From Oscillospiraceae bacterium (lineage in GTDB: Bacteria; Bacillota; Clostridia; Oscillospirales; Oscillospiraceae), in contig JAFVXA010000020.1 of NCBI GenBank assembly GCA_017501355.1, positions 1 to 64,000 on the forward strand: DNA of 64,000 nt, read 5' to 3'. The translations under genes were made by a program, and so were the position numbers. The notes beneath the pieces were generated by a model. It did no database searches and was not told the DNA's origin. It saw only the letters and a program-made list of their open reading frames with translations. Every line of letters begins with the position of its first letter. Within the stretch, counting starts at the first letter, position 1. Below, piece by piece: positions 35,235 to 43,861 of this stretch.

Positions 35235-35263
35235 AGAATAGCATATCAAGTTTCACTTTGCAA
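35235..35263 (-). promoter_or_regulatory. Promoter of rplS
   Basis: On the minus strand TTGCAA (35258-35263) and TATTCT (35235-35240) have a 17 bp spacer. A leader of about 100 nt follows before the AGGAGG of rplS; I see no strong structured element in it. Confidence 0.6.
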
Positions 35264-35300
35264 GATATTTTTTCAAATATTTTGCCATTTTTTCAAAAAA

Positions 35301-35963
35301 TCAGCGAAATTCCGCGCCCGCGCCGTCCAGCAGCGCCAGTCTGCGCACACGGACGAAGTCGGGCTTCAGCTCGGGCAGTTCCTTTTCCACCGCAGTTGCC
35401 AGCAGCGCGGGATTCAGACCGGGGTCCTGCGCCTGCACGCGGACAGTGAGGATCAGCTTATCCTCTTCCTCCGCGAACAGCACCTCCTCCAGCATGGGGC
35501 GAATGTCCACATCTGCCATCGCCTTGCGCTTGGTGCGCTTCTGGATGATGATGCTCTCGCGGCTGAAAAGCTCACGGAGCTTTTCCTGCGCATCTGCGGG
35601 CACGCCGCCGTCATACTCAAACTCCACGCGGGCGTGCAGCACCTTGAGCTCGCGGACAGGGCGGGTCACATCATAGCATTCCAGCACACGGATGCCCACG
35701 GGCATACCCTCATTCATGCTGCGGATCAGCGCTTCGGTATCCACATCCTCCACGGTCTCAAAATCCAGCAGCTCACACACGCTGCTCTGCCCAACGGACA
35801 GGGGGAGCAGAATGGACATGAGGGGGTGGGGATGGAAGCCCTGGGAGTGCTTCACGGTCAGTCCTGCACGCAGGAAGCAGCGCTGGAAGGTGCGCATGAG
35901 ATCCAGATGGGAGATCCATGCCGCCTGCTCTTCCTTGATAAATTTCATTCTCAGCTTAGCCAT
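35301..35963 (-). CDS. TIGR03936-family radical SAM-associated protein (DUF2344)
   Basis: A 220-residue protein with the family opening RMKFIKEEQAAWISHLDLMR, then TFQRCFLRAGLTVKHSQGFH. TIGR03936 proteins are encoded next to or fused with TIGR03960 radical SAM proteins in most Clostridia; their shared function is unknown, though linkage to ribosomal and RNase genes hints at RNA modification. The start is the ATG at 35963, 7 nt after GGAGG; it overlaps the end of the TIGR03960 gene by 8 bp, so the two are translationally coupled. Confidence 0.88.
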   Translation of the reverse strand: MAKLRMKFIKEEQAAWISHLDLMRTFQRCFLRAGLTVKHSQGFHPHPLMSILLPLSVGQSSVCELLDFETVEDVDTEALIRSMNEGMPVGIRVLECYDVTRPVRELKVLHARVEFEYDGGVPADAQEKLRELFSRESIIIQKRTKRKAMADVDIRPMLEEVLFAEEEDKLILTVRVQAQDPGLNPALLATAVEKELPELKPDFVRVRRLALLDGAGAEFR

Positions 35964-37788
35964 CACATTTCCTCCCGATCAACCGGCTGGCACCGCACGC
36001 ACCGCAGGCACTGCGGCAGTCCGGTGTGGTGGTTTCCTCATACGCACGCTGACGTTCGTTCCAAAGGTAGTCCTCCCTCACGCCGCAATCGATGACACTC
36101 CAAGGCAGAACCTCGTCACGGCTGCGCTCACGGTTGGCATAGAAATGAGGATCTATACCGCAGTCTGCAAACGCCTGCATCCAGCGTTCCAAGCTGAAAT
36201 AATCTTCCCATGCATCCAGCTTGGAGCCCAGCTCCCATGCACGGTACAGCACCTTGCCAAGACGGCGGTCACCGCGGGAGAGTACCGCTTCCATGAAGCT
36301 GGTGTCGGGCGCGTGCCAGTTATAGGTCACAGCCTTTGCCTTCATCGCGCCCCGCAGCAGCTCCACGCGGCGTTCATACTCCTCCTTGGGGATCTGCGCT
36401 TCCCACTGGAAGGCAGTATGGGGCTTCGGCACGAACCAGCTGGTAGAGACCGTCACACGGAGACCGCGGTTGTGGTTCGCCGCGTTTTCACGCCAGCAGT
36501 GCACCACATGGTTGGCAACCTCCGCAATGCCCAGCACGTCCTCGTCCGTCTCCGTGGGAAGACCCAGCATGAAGTAGAGCTTCACGGCGTTGTAGCCGCC
36601 CGCAAAGGCGGTGGCGCAGGACTGCATCAGCGCCTCCTCCGTCACGTTCTTGTTGATCACGTCACGAAGGCGCTGGGTACCTGCCTCGGGTGCGAAGGTC
36701 AGACCCGTCTTGCGCCCCTTGGCAAGGCGCTGCATCAGACCCATGGAGAAGTTGTCCGCACGAAGAGAGGGCAGGTTCATATTGATATGGCGACCCTCGC
36801 AGAAGGGCTCCAGCTCGTCGCAGAGGGGCAGCAGACCCGGATAGTCACTGGAGGAGAGAGAGGACAGGGTCATCTCCTGATAGCCGGAGTCGGCGCAAGC
36901 CTGACGGGCATACTCCGCGCAAAGCTCGGGATCACGGTTGCGGACAGGGCGATAGATGTAGCCCGCCTGACAGAAACGGCAGCCACGGATGCAGCCGCGG
37001 AACAGTTCCAGCGACACACGATCCTGCACGATCTCCGTGGTGGGGACGATGGTCTTGGCGGGATAATACGCTTTGTTCATGTCCTGCACGATGCGTTTGG
37101 TGACCTTGGCGGGTGCGCCGTCCTTTGCCGTGATGGCAGCAACGGTGCCGTCATCGTTATAAGATACATCGTACAGGCTCGGCACATAGATGCCGGGGAT
37201 CTGCGCCACTTCGCGGAGGAAGCGGGGCTTGTCCCAGCCCTCCCGCTTGGCGCGGCGGTAAAGCTCAATGACCTCCACCGTGGAATCCTCGCCCTCGCCG
37301 ATGGACGCAAAGTCGATGAACTCCGCAATGGGCTCGCAGTTATACATGGCGCTGCCGCCCGCATAGACAATGGGGCTGAGGGCAGTGCGCTCCTCCGTCC
37401 TGAGGGGGATACCTGCCAGATCCAGCATATTCAGCATGGCGGGAAATGCCATCTCGTAGCCCACAGAGAAGCCCACCATGTCAAAATCACGGATGGGATC
37501 ACCGGATTCGAGAGCATAGAGGGGCATACCGCTTTTGCGCATCTCCTCTTCCATGTCGCCCCAGGGTGCAAACACGCGCTCGCACCACACGCCCTCCATT
37601 TCGTTCATAATGCCGTAGAGAATGCGCATACCGAGGTTGGACATACCAATCTCATAGGTATCGGGGAAGCAGAAGGCATAGCGCACCTCCACCTCATCCC
37701 TGTTTTTCATCACAGCGTTATACTCACCGCCGGTATAGCGTGCAGGCTTCTGCACGCGGGGCAGGATTCGTTCCAATCGCTTGTCCAC
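35956..37788 (-). CDS. TIGR03960-family B12-binding radical SAM protein
   Basis: A 610-residue protein. The N-terminal region (about 30-210) looks like a cobalamin-binding-type domain (CFPDTYEIGMSNLGMRILYG). The radical SAM core has the CX3CX2C cluster motif in CIRGCRFCQAGYIYRPVR, and the AdoMet region GGYNAVKLYFMLGLPTETDED follows. The C-terminus carries a CX8CX2C-type cysteine cluster (CRSACGACGASR region) that may bind another metal centre. Substrate unknown. Its partner TIGR03936 overlaps its 3' end. It lies 25 bp after a DHHW gene. Confidence 0.9.
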   Translation of the reverse strand: MDKRLERILPRVQKPARYTGGEYNAVMKNRDEVEVRYAFCFPDTYEIGMSNLGMRILYGIMNEMEGVWCERVFAPWGDMEEEMRKSGMPLYALESGDPIRDFDMVGFSVGYEMAFPAMLNMLDLAGIPLRTEERTALSPIVYAGGSAMYNCEPIAEFIDFASIGEGEDSTVEVIELYRRAKREGWDKPRFLREVAQIPGIYVPSLYDVSYNDDGTVAAITAKDGAPAKVTKRIVQDMNKAYYPAKTIVPTTEIVQDRVSLELFRGCIRGCRFCQAGYIYRPVRNRDPELCAEYARQACADSGYQEMTLSSLSSSDYPGLLPLCDELEPFCEGRHINMNLPSLRADNFSMGLMQRLAKGRKTGLTFAPEAGTQRLRDVINKNVTEEALMQSCATAFAGGYNAVKLYFMLGLPTETDEDVLGIAEVANHVVHCWRENAANHNRGLRVTVSTSWFVPKPHTAFQWEAQIPKEEYERRVELLRGAMKAKAVTYNWHAPDTSFMEAVLSRGDRRLGKVLYRAWELGSKLDAWEDYFSLERWMQAFADCGIDPHFYANRERSRDEVLPWSVIDCGVREDYLWNERQRAYEETTTPDCRSACGACGASRLIGRKCDG

Positions 37789-37813
37789 AATCGTTCTCCT
37801 TTTCTGCAGTTGC

Positions 37814-39007
37814 TCAGTCGGTTCTTCCGTTCCATTCGCGGGAAAAATAGGTGGATTCGTCCCGCACGCAGATCACGATATCGGGCTGATACTGCGCGAT
37901 ATACTCCCGCAGAGGCAGTCCGTTATAGTGACGATAATCAAGGCTTCGCATTTCGTCAAAGCCCATATACAACAAAGTTTCAAGAGAGTTGGTGAAGGAA
38001 TCGCCCACCACCAGAATGTCGGGCAGTTCCTCCCGCTCCGTGCGGATGCTGGTCTCTGCCACATCGCCGCCCATATAGAGGGTGTAGGTCACATCCTCCG
38101 TCTCTGTCGCAGGCAAATCAAACAGCTCCGCCGCCACCTCCGTGCCGTTGTCGAAGCGGCGGAAAGGGATCTCCTGCTTCGGCTTTGCGATCGCCGTGCG
38201 GTCGGTGCTGTCCCAAAGCCCGTAGAGCTTTCGGTTGCTGGAGCCGAGGAAGGGGTTCGGCAGTTCCTGCCAGTCGAGTTCGTCCCTGCCCGGGATGGTC
38301 ACCTGCCACTGCGTATCCGCCGTGATGCGCTCGGCAATCGCCTGCGCCGTCACATACGCGCCAAAATACGTGTAGTGATGATCTGTCTCGGGATAGAGCT
38401 TCTCCTCCCACTCGCGGGAGCGGAAAATCTCGTTCATTTCCACAAAGGGTACGTCTGCCCCCTCCATGGCGGTGGCAAAGGCATCGCGCAGGGTGGTCAG
38501 ATGCCACTCGCGGTTTTCCATGTAGTCAGGGTACAGATCGGTATAGTAGAAGGTCTGCAGGGGCACGCCCACATAGCAGAAGTAGCCGCCGCGTTCTTCT
38601 ACATAGTCCTTGAGGGACGCATAATCCGCTGCGATCTCCTCTGCCTGGGTATAAAGGTTGGAATTGTCCCAGCGGTTATAGCTGTTCTTACCCAGCATCA
38701 CTTCCGCATTCACGATAGAATCATCCACCGCAGGACGCCCCAATGCCATATTGATGGAAAAATAGCCCTTGATGGCGGCGGTGCGGGTGGCAAGGCGGTC
38801 TGAGACCGCCGCTTCAAAGTCGGTGAAGAAGCTGCCATCCAGCAGCGTCGATACTGCTGGCATGGGCAGGGATGCAGGATTTCGCTGCTCGTAATACTGC
38901 ACCTCTGCCTCCGTTTTTCCCATGCACAGCAGGGAGAAAACAGGGGTCAGAAACAGAAATGCCAGCAGCAGGATCAAGAATGCTTTTTGCAATTTTTTCG
39001 GTGTCAT
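37814..39007 (-). CDS. DHHW-like (AlgX/AlgJ-type) extracytoplasmic protein, second copy
   Basis: A 397-residue protein with an N-terminal signal/anchor helix (about residues 8-28). Its SGNH-like domain carries ETDHHYTYFGAYV, where the family's final tryptophan of DHHW is tyrosine. Other blocks are SFFTDFEAAVSDRLATR and ILVVGDSFTNSLETLLYMG, the latter a GDS-type nucleophile segment. It is probably the extracellular partner of the MBOAT acyltransferase encoded 15 bp upstream in the same transcript. It is clearly related in architecture to the protein at 2005-3345 but diverged. Confidence 0.85.
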   Translation of the reverse strand: MTPKKLQKAFLILLLAFLFLTPVFSLLCMGKTEAEVQYYEQRNPASLPMPAVSTLLDGSFFTDFEAAVSDRLATRTAAIKGYFSINMALGRPAVDDSIVNAEVMLGKNSYNRWDNSNLYTQAEEIAADYASLKDYVEERGGYFCYVGVPLQTFYYTDLYPDYMENREWHLTTLRDAFATAMEGADVPFVEMNEIFRSREWEEKLYPETDHHYTYFGAYVTAQAIAERITADTQWQVTIPGRDELDWQELPNPFLGSSNRKLYGLWDSTDRTAIAKPKQEIPFRRFDNGTEVAAELFDLPATETEDVTYTLYMGGDVAETSIRTEREELPDILVVGDSFTNSLETLLYMGFDEMRSLDYRHYNGLPLREYIAQYQPDIVICVRDESTYFSREWNGRTD

Positions 39008-39022
39008 AGCTTCTCTCCCTTC

Positions 39023-40441
39023 TTAGAATTGGAAATAAATGAAGGGATTGAAGCCGGAGCTCAGCAGGCTGATGTAGGAAAGTCCCGCAAGGAACAGCAG
39101 CACCACGGGGGTTGCCGCACCTGCCGCCCGGAAAAGTCCGCCGCCCTTTTCCGCGATCCGCTCCTTTACGCGGGGCAGCAGCGGCATGGAGAACAGCACA
39201 CCAAAGAGCAGCTCCACCCAGTACTGCCGCAGGAGGTAGGATGCCTGTCCGCACCAGAAGGGCGCGGAGGAAAGTCCCAGCATCGCAGCAGCATAGTCCC
39301 ATGCCGCCGTCAGTGTGGGCGCACGGAAGATGACCCATCCGAAGATCACCAGCACCAGGGCATAGCCATGGCGCAGCACGGCGGGACACTTCTCCAGCGT
39401 CTTTCCCCAGCAATAGCGCTCACCGATCAGCAGCAGCGCATAGTAAACGCCCCAGAAAATGAAGGTCCACTCCGCACCGTGCCAGATACCCGTGAGCATC
39501 CAGACGATGGCGAGGTTACGGATCTGAAAAGCACGATTACCGCGGTTACCGCCGAGGGGAATATACACATAGTCACGGAACCAGCTGCTGAGGGAAATGT
39601 GCCAGCGCCGCCAGAACTCCGTCACGCTTCTGGAGATATAGGGATAGCTGAAGTTTTCGAGGAAATGGAAGCCGAATATCCGACCAAGACCGATCGCCAT
39701 ATCACTGTAACCGGAGAAGTCAAAGTAGATCTGCCCCGTATAGGCGATGGCACCCAGCCATGCAAGTCCCGTTGTCAGCAGGTCGCCGGACTGGGAAAAG
39801 GCGGAATCCGCCATCTGTCCGAGCGGATTGGCAAGAAGAATTTTTTTCGCAAAGCCGAGAAGGAAGCAAACCGTGCCCGCATACGCCTCGTCCCAGCTCT
39901 CGCTGCGCTCGCCGATCTCATGGGCAACGGTGGTATAGCGGACGATAGGTCCTGCCACCAGCTGCGGGAACAAGGCGATATACAGTGCAACCCGCACAAG
40001 GCTTTTCTCGCTCCTGGCATCCCCCCGATAGACATCCACCACATAACTGAGACCCTGGAAGGTATAGAAGGAAATACCGATGGGCAGCACGATTTCCAGT
40101 ACAGGAAGCGTCGGGATCAGCAGATGCAGATTCTCCGTCAAAAAGCCCAGATACTTGAAACAGAACAGCATCAGCAGATTCAGCGTCACCGCCACAGTCA
40201 GCAGGCGTTTTTTTCTCTTCCCGTCATCACAGCTGCCCACCAGCCGCCCGAACAGGTAATTGATACCGATCGACAGGAGGATCAGCGGAAAATAGGCAAG
40301 ACCACCGCAGGCGTAAAACGCCAGACTGAACAGCAGCAAAACCAGATTTTTCGTCTCTCTTCGCCGCACAAAGGGTGCAAAGTAGCACACGAGCAGTCCC
40401 ACAAAAAACACGTGCAAAAACAGCACGCTGCTGAACGTCAT
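39023..40441 (-). CDS. MBOAT family membrane O-acyltransferase, second copy
   Basis: A 472-residue multi-pass acyltransferase. Diagnostic blocks are LPIGISFYTFQGLSYVVDVY, FWRRWHISLSSWFRDYVYIP and the catalytic-histidine segment GIWHGAEWTF. The C-terminus ends FNPFIYFQF, almost identical to the end of the first copy (YNPFIYFQF). The start ATG at 40441 follows a GGGGGGTGGA ribosome site. It lies 72 bp after the SpoIVFB-like gene and 15 bp before its DHHW partner. It probably exports acyl groups for surface-polymer modification. Confidence 0.9.
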   Translation of the reverse strand: MTFSSVLFLHVFFVGLLVCYFAPFVRRRETKNLVLLLFSLAFYACGGLAYFPLILLSIGINYLFGRLVGSCDDGKRKKRLLTVAVTLNLLMLFCFKYLGFLTENLHLLIPTLPVLEIVLPIGISFYTFQGLSYVVDVYRGDARSEKSLVRVALYIALFPQLVAGPIVRYTTVAHEIGERSESWDEAYAGTVCFLLGFAKKILLANPLGQMADSAFSQSGDLLTTGLAWLGAIAYTGQIYFDFSGYSDMAIGLGRIFGFHFLENFSYPYISRSVTEFWRRWHISLSSWFRDYVYIPLGGNRGNRAFQIRNLAIVWMLTGIWHGAEWTFIFWGVYYALLLIGERYCWGKTLEKCPAVLRHGYALVLVIFGWVIFRAPTLTAAWDYAAAMLGLSSAPFWCGQASYLLRQYWVELLFGVLFSMPLLPRVKERIAEKGGGLFRAAGAATPVVLLFLAGLSYISLLSSGFNPFIYFQF

Positions 40442-40513
40442 TCGCTTCCACCCCCCGTTTCTCGGCATACTTGTGCATTCCTGCGCATAATACACCAGTT
40501 TAATGATGGTATT

Positions 40514-41131
40514 TTACTCTTTTCCCACCCTTTTGACAAGCCCCATTTCCTGCAAGCACAGCACGAGCAGTCCCAGTGCCCCCATCAGCAGAAAGCCCGT
40601 TCCCGTCAGCGCCAGAAACCAGAGCGAGGATGCGAGGAGCATACCGAGGGTCAGCAGGCTCACCGCCGCTGTGATGCGCCACGCGGTCACAGGCTCGATC
40701 AGCCACGAGAGAAAGGTCTCCAGTGCCTGTGCCCCATCCAGCGGCAAAACAGGCAGCAGATTGAAGCCCCCCAGAACCAGCTGCGTTCCCGCGAAAAAAT
40801 AGCCTCCCTGCCAGTTGCTTGCCGCAGCAATGTGTGCAAGCAGCAGCGCCGCAAGAACATTGGCGGCAGGTCCTGCCAGAATCGTCAGCAGCTCCGCGCC
40901 GTAGCCAAGGACTTTCCCCCGCCGCTCCCAGTTCAGCCCTGCCCCGTCCACACGGAGCCTTCCGCGCCCCGCGCCAAACAGATGCAGCGTCAGCAGATGA
41001 CCGCCCTCATGCACCACCGCTGCGAGGAGCGCCGCCGCCAGCCACTCCCAGCCGCAGAGCACGCCGAAGGTCATCAGCAAACAGAAAAAATGCAGCTCCG
41101 ACAGCAGCCGCAAAACCCGCCGCCCCCTCAT
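40514..41131 (-). CDS. spoIVFB: M50 site-2 metalloprotease, SpoIVFB-like
   Basis: A 205-residue intramembrane zinc protease. The zinc motif is H41-E-G-G-H45, and the second motif NLLPVLPLDG has Asp132. Hydrophobic segments fit the S2P fold. Its start overlaps the stop of an M23-domain membrane protein (ATGA). That gene order, LytM-domain protein then M50 protease, is the SpoIVFA-SpoIVFB arrangement, in which the protease cleaves pro-sigma-K during sporulation. The short length and lack of a CBS domain also fit SpoIVFB. Assignment to sigma-K processing is inference from pairing. Confidence 0.78.
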   Translation of the reverse strand: MRGRRVLRLLSELHFFCLLMTFGVLCGWEWLAAALLAAVVHEGGHLLTLHLFGAGRGRLRVDGAGLNWERRGKVLGYGAELLTILAGPAANVLAALLLAHIAAASNWQGGYFFAGTQLVLGGFNLLPVLPLDGAQALETFLSWLIEPVTAWRITAAVSLLTLGMLLASSLWFLALTGTGFLLMGALGLLVLCLQEMGLVKRVGKE

Positions 41132-41901
41132 AGATAGTAAACGGGGTTGAGATAGGTACTGCCCCGATAGAGTTCAAAATGAAGATGAGGACCTGTGGCG
41201 TTACCGCTCTGCCCCACCTCGGCAATGGGCTCGCCCAGAGTAACGGCATTTCCCGCCGCAGCTATGACGCGGCTGCAATGGGCGTAGAGGGTGGAATAGC
41301 CCCCGGCATGGTCAAGGATGAGATAATGTCCGAGACTGCTGCTGTCCCCCACCGCCCGCACCGTGCCGCCTGCAAAGGCGCAGATCTCCGTTCCCTCTGC
41401 CGCTGCAAGGTCCAAACCGTAGTGAAACTCTCCATCGCCATCAACAGGGCTCTCCCGCCGCCCGAAAGGGGAAGTCAGCACCCCCTCCACAGGCGGCGCA
41501 AAGGCAAAGCCCAGCACCTGCTGCGTCATGGAGACATTGGTCTCCTCCGACCTGCCCGCCGTAAGGACAGCCCTTTCCTCCTGCGGCTCTCCCGCGGAGG
41601 AAACCACAGTGCTTTCCTCCCTCGGCGAGAACACCGCCTGATACACCTCCTGCCACGGCTGATCGCTCTCCCCCGAGACTGCCCTGCCTACCGCCGCAAA
41701 CACCTCCTGCACATCCATCTCCGCATGGATCGCCCGCTCAAAACGCACCTGCCAGCGCTGCAGCGTCTCGGGCGCCGTCAGCTTCACCCCCACGGCGCAC
41801 AGCAGCACTGCCGCCGAAGCCACAAGGCGCAGCAGCATCCGTTTTTCCCGTCGGCTCATGGGTACAGTTCCCTTCCCGTACTCTGTTCGATATTCCCGCA
41901 T
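41128..41901 (-). CDS. spoIVFA: M23/LytM-domain membrane protein, SpoIVFA-like
   Basis: A 257-residue protein with one N-terminal membrane helix (about residues 23-45), a middle linker and a C-terminal LytM (M23) domain. The domain keeps HYGLD (HxxxD) and HLHFEL (HxH), so the zinc ligands appear intact; in B. subtilis SpoIVFA the corresponding domain is degenerate. In that organism SpoIVFA holds and inhibits SpoIVFB at the forespore membrane until cleaved. The ATG at 41901 was chosen because GGAGGTG lies 7 nt upstream. It is the first gene of a six-gene leftward cluster. Confidence 0.75.
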   Translation of the reverse strand: MREYRTEYGKGTVPMSRREKRMLLRLVASAAVLLCAVGVKLTAPETLQRWQVRFERAIHAEMDVQEVFAAVGRAVSGESDQPWQEVYQAVFSPREESTVVSSAGEPQEERAVLTAGRSEETNVSMTQQVLGFAFAPPVEGVLTSPFGRRESPVDGDGEFHYGLDLAAAEGTEICAFAGGTVRAVGDSSSLGHYLILDHAGGYSTLYAHCSRVIAAAGNAVTLGEPIAEVGQSGNATGPHLHFELYRGSTYLNPVYYL

Positions 41902-41960
41902 CCCGGACACCTCCCCGTTTCTGTCCCATCCTATGCGGAAAAAGGAGCAAACAGACGCAA

Positions 41961-41992
41961 AAACAGGTCGTGTATCTCCACACGACCTGTTT
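41961..41992. terminator. Terminator after the nucleotidyltransferase gene
   Basis: A 13-bp perfect stem, AAACAGGTCGTGT / ACACGACCTGTTT. It ends the leftward nucleotidyltransferase transcript. Confidence 0.8.
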
Positions 41993-41995
41993 TGA

Positions 41996-42769
41996 TCATT
42001 TGATGAGCTTATCGAGCTCTGCGACCATGTCCGCGATCACAGCCGAAATACTTTCCCGGTACATCCCATCGAAAAGCCGCTCGAAGTTCTGTTCAAAGCT
42101 TTCCGGAAGGGTTTTGCACTCCGCTGCGCAGATGCTCTGCATCCGTTTTTCTCCCGGGTGGGTCATCCCATTGAGCGCAAAGAGAATATCGAAGTAGCTT
42201 GCGAGGAACTCTGTGACGCGATGGTTTACACTAACAAAGTCCCGCCGCTTCTCCGCCTTTTCAATCTGCTTGTCAAAGGACGGCAACATACCGTTGAGCA
42301 GCTTACGGTTTTTCTCGATGATGTTTTTCTTCAGCTGTGCGGGATAGGGCACACGGTATTTCTCCTGCAGCTTCCCGAGCTTTCCCTCACGGTCATATAT
42401 GATGCGGGAGCTGATCAGATTGTGCCACATACAGGTAGTATAGCCGCCGCACGCATTGCCCGCATCCACAACGGAAGAAACATTTCCCGCAAAGTCTTCC
42501 ATGTTCCGATAGATGATATCCATATCGATCCCATCCGCGAGAGTCACATCATCCTCAAGCTCCCAAAAACGGTTGCCGATTTCCATGTATCGGCAGTATT
42601 TTGTAAGGATGCGGCGGCGTTCCTCCTCAGGGACAGGATCCGTCAGATAGACATATACATCGTAGTCCGAAGTTGCGTCCGCTCTTCCGGTGGCTCTCGA
42701 CCCGCCAAGGGCAATGGCTTCCACCTGTTCGAGTGTCGAAAGCTCCTCAAACAAGGCATTGACATCCAT
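41996..42769 (-). CDS. Nucleotidyltransferase-fold protein (DUF4037-like)
   Basis: A 257-residue protein. The N-terminal nucleotidyltransferase core has IALGGSRATGRADATSDYDV with the GGSxxxG...SDxD pattern and a third acidic residue in GIDMDIIY. The C-terminal helical part resembles DUF4037. Such proteins are related to aminoglycoside-type or tRNA-type nucleotidyltransferases; the substrate cannot be predicted, and I would not call it a resistance gene. Either ATG at 42775 or 42769 is possible; the latter has AGAGG at better spacing. It follows sdpI by 18 bp and may share its transcript. Confidence 0.72.
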   Translation of the reverse strand: MDVNALFEELSTLEQVEAIALGGSRATGRADATSDYDVYVYLTDPVPEEERRRILTKYCRYMEIGNRFWELEDDVTLADGIDMDIIYRNMEDFAGNVSSVVDAGNACGGYTTCMWHNLISSRIIYDREGKLGKLQEKYRVPYPAQLKKNIIEKNRKLLNGMLPSFDKQIEKAEKRRDFVSVNHRVTEFLASYFDILFALNGMTHPGEKRMQSICAAECKTLPESFEQNFERLFDGMYRESISAVIADMVAELDKLIK

Positions 42770-42787
42770 TATCATACGCCTCTTTCC

Positions 42788-43429
42788 TCATGCACCGAGT
42801 TTGCGGAACAGCAGGTAGGAATAGACCGTAGGCACCAATGTCATCACCAGCACCACCGGCAAAAAGATGAAAACAGAAATCTGACCCAGCAGGGACATCA
42901 GTGTCAGCACTGCGCCGCCTGCCATCCAGAGACCGCCTGCCATGCGGTGGGTGCGGTTCCAGTTTTCTTCACTGGCAAGGGTCCAGGGAAGCTTGATGCC
43001 GACGGTATAGCTCTGACGGCACTTGGGCAGATAATTGCCGATGATGATAAACACCACTCCCACGAAAATCATGCAGAGCTTTTCCATGGAAACAGGGAGT
43101 CCCAATGCGTAAGCGTAGACACCGCCGCAGCAGATGAGGGAGACCATGGGGCAGATCCAAAGGATCAGCTTGAAGATCTTCGGCTGAATGTTCTGCTTTT
43201 TGGGATCAGCCGAGGTAGCAACCGCACAGAGTACATTCACAGCGGCAATGAAAGCCGGCAGACCAAACACAGCGAAGCCGCGGCTGCTCCAGCCATCGGG
43301 CTCGCCGTTTGTGCCGAAATGGGTAGCAATGCTCTCCGGCAGCTGATTCCACAGCAGCAAGCCTGCCACCACGGGCAGCAGAGCCACCAAAGTAGTGATG
43401 ATCACCGTTCTCTTATACTTCTTCAACAT
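42788..43429 (-). CDS. sdpI: SdpI-family membrane protein
   Basis: A 213-residue membrane protein with about six hydrophobic segments. The N-terminal DUF1648-like part has LPESIATHFGTNGEPDGWSS. The SdpI signature region GNYLPKCRQSYTVGIKLPWT is followed by SEENWNRTHRMAGGLWMAGG. In B. subtilis SdpI is both immunity protein against the SDP toxin and a sensor that sequesters SdpR. The gene overlaps the 3' end of the ArsR-type sdpR gene. No sdpABC toxin genes are in the window, so it may be a general stress or immunity module. Confidence 0.88.
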   Translation of the reverse strand: MLKKYKRTVIITTLVALLPVVAGLLLWNQLPESIATHFGTNGEPDGWSSRGFAVFGLPAFIAAVNVLCAVATSADPKKQNIQPKIFKLILWICPMVSLICCGGVYAYALGLPVSMEKLCMIFVGVVFIIIGNYLPKCRQSYTVGIKLPWTLASEENWNRTHRMAGGLWMAGGAVLTLMSLLGQISVFIFLPVVLVMTLVPTVYSYLLFRKLGA

Positions 43430-43697
43430 GATTGTTTCCTCCTTTCAGTTCAGAGAGCCAAAGCATCAGTTCCTCCACAACAGAGGTGTTGAGATCATAG
43501 TAAATGAAGTTCTTCTCCCGGCTCTCAAAAACCAGTTCCGCTTTTTTCAGAATGTTCAGATGATAGGAGATCGTCGCACCTGTCATCTCAAAATGACTGC
43601 CGATCTCCCCTGCCGACATCCGCCCACTGCGCAGCAGCATCAAGATCTCCCGCCGCACCGGATCGGACATGGCTTTGAAGGTATCCGCAAAACTCAT
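43413..43697 (-). CDS. sdpR: ArsR-family autorepressor SdpR
   Basis: A 94-residue winged-helix repressor with the SdpR-type N-terminus FKAMSDPVRREILMLLRSGR, the recognition helix MTGATISYHLNILKKAELV, and the wing ESREKNFIYYDLN. No metal-binding cysteines are present, in line with SdpR rather than metal-sensing ArsR members. It overlaps sdpI by 17 bp. The upstream region carries repeated TTTAGA-type dyads that probably serve as its operators. Confidence 0.9.
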   Translation of the reverse strand: MSFADTFKAMSDPVRREILMLLRSGRMSAGEIGSHFEMTGATISYHLNILKKAELVFESREKNFIYYDLNTSVVEELMLWLSELKGGNNHVEEV

Positions 43698-43731
43698 TTC
43701 GTTCCCCCTTATCTATTTAGAATTTTTTCAA

Positions 43732-43749
43732 TTTAGAAGTTTTTCTAAA
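43732..43749. promoter_or_regulatory. Probable SdpR operator, proximal
   Basis: TTTAGAA (43732-43738) and TTCTAAA (43743-43749) form a 7-bp dyad, 35 bp upstream of sdpR. A further TTTAGAA copy lies a few bases closer to the gene (about 43716-43722). Confidence 0.55.
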
Positions 43750-43783
43750 CAGATAGTACCACAGTTCACCTGCTCCGTCAAGA

Positions 43784-43809
43784 GCTATTTAGAGTTTTTT
43801 CTAAATAGC
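43784..43809. promoter_or_regulatory. Probable SdpR operator, distal
   Basis: GCTATTTAGA (43784-43793) and TCTAAATAGC (43800-43809) are a perfect 10-bp dyad with a 6-nt spacer. It shares the TTTAGA core with the proximal site. Confidence 0.6.
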
Positions 43810-43817
43810 CGCATAAA

Positions 43818-43843
43818 AAGAGACCGCCCGCAGGCGGTCTCTT
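43818..43843 (-). terminator. Terminator after proC
   Basis: A perfect 11-bp stem, AAGAGACCGCC / GGCGGTCTCTT, with a CGCA loop. On the minus strand T residues follow. Confidence 0.85.
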
Positions 43844-43861
43844 GGTTTTTTCGCAAGAGTC

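Noticed and set aside
41996..42769. Aminoglycoside nucleotidyltransferase or toxin-antitoxin component
   Set aside because: The fold motif is shared by many enzymes, the C-terminus resembles DUF4037, and no partner antitoxin is adjacent.
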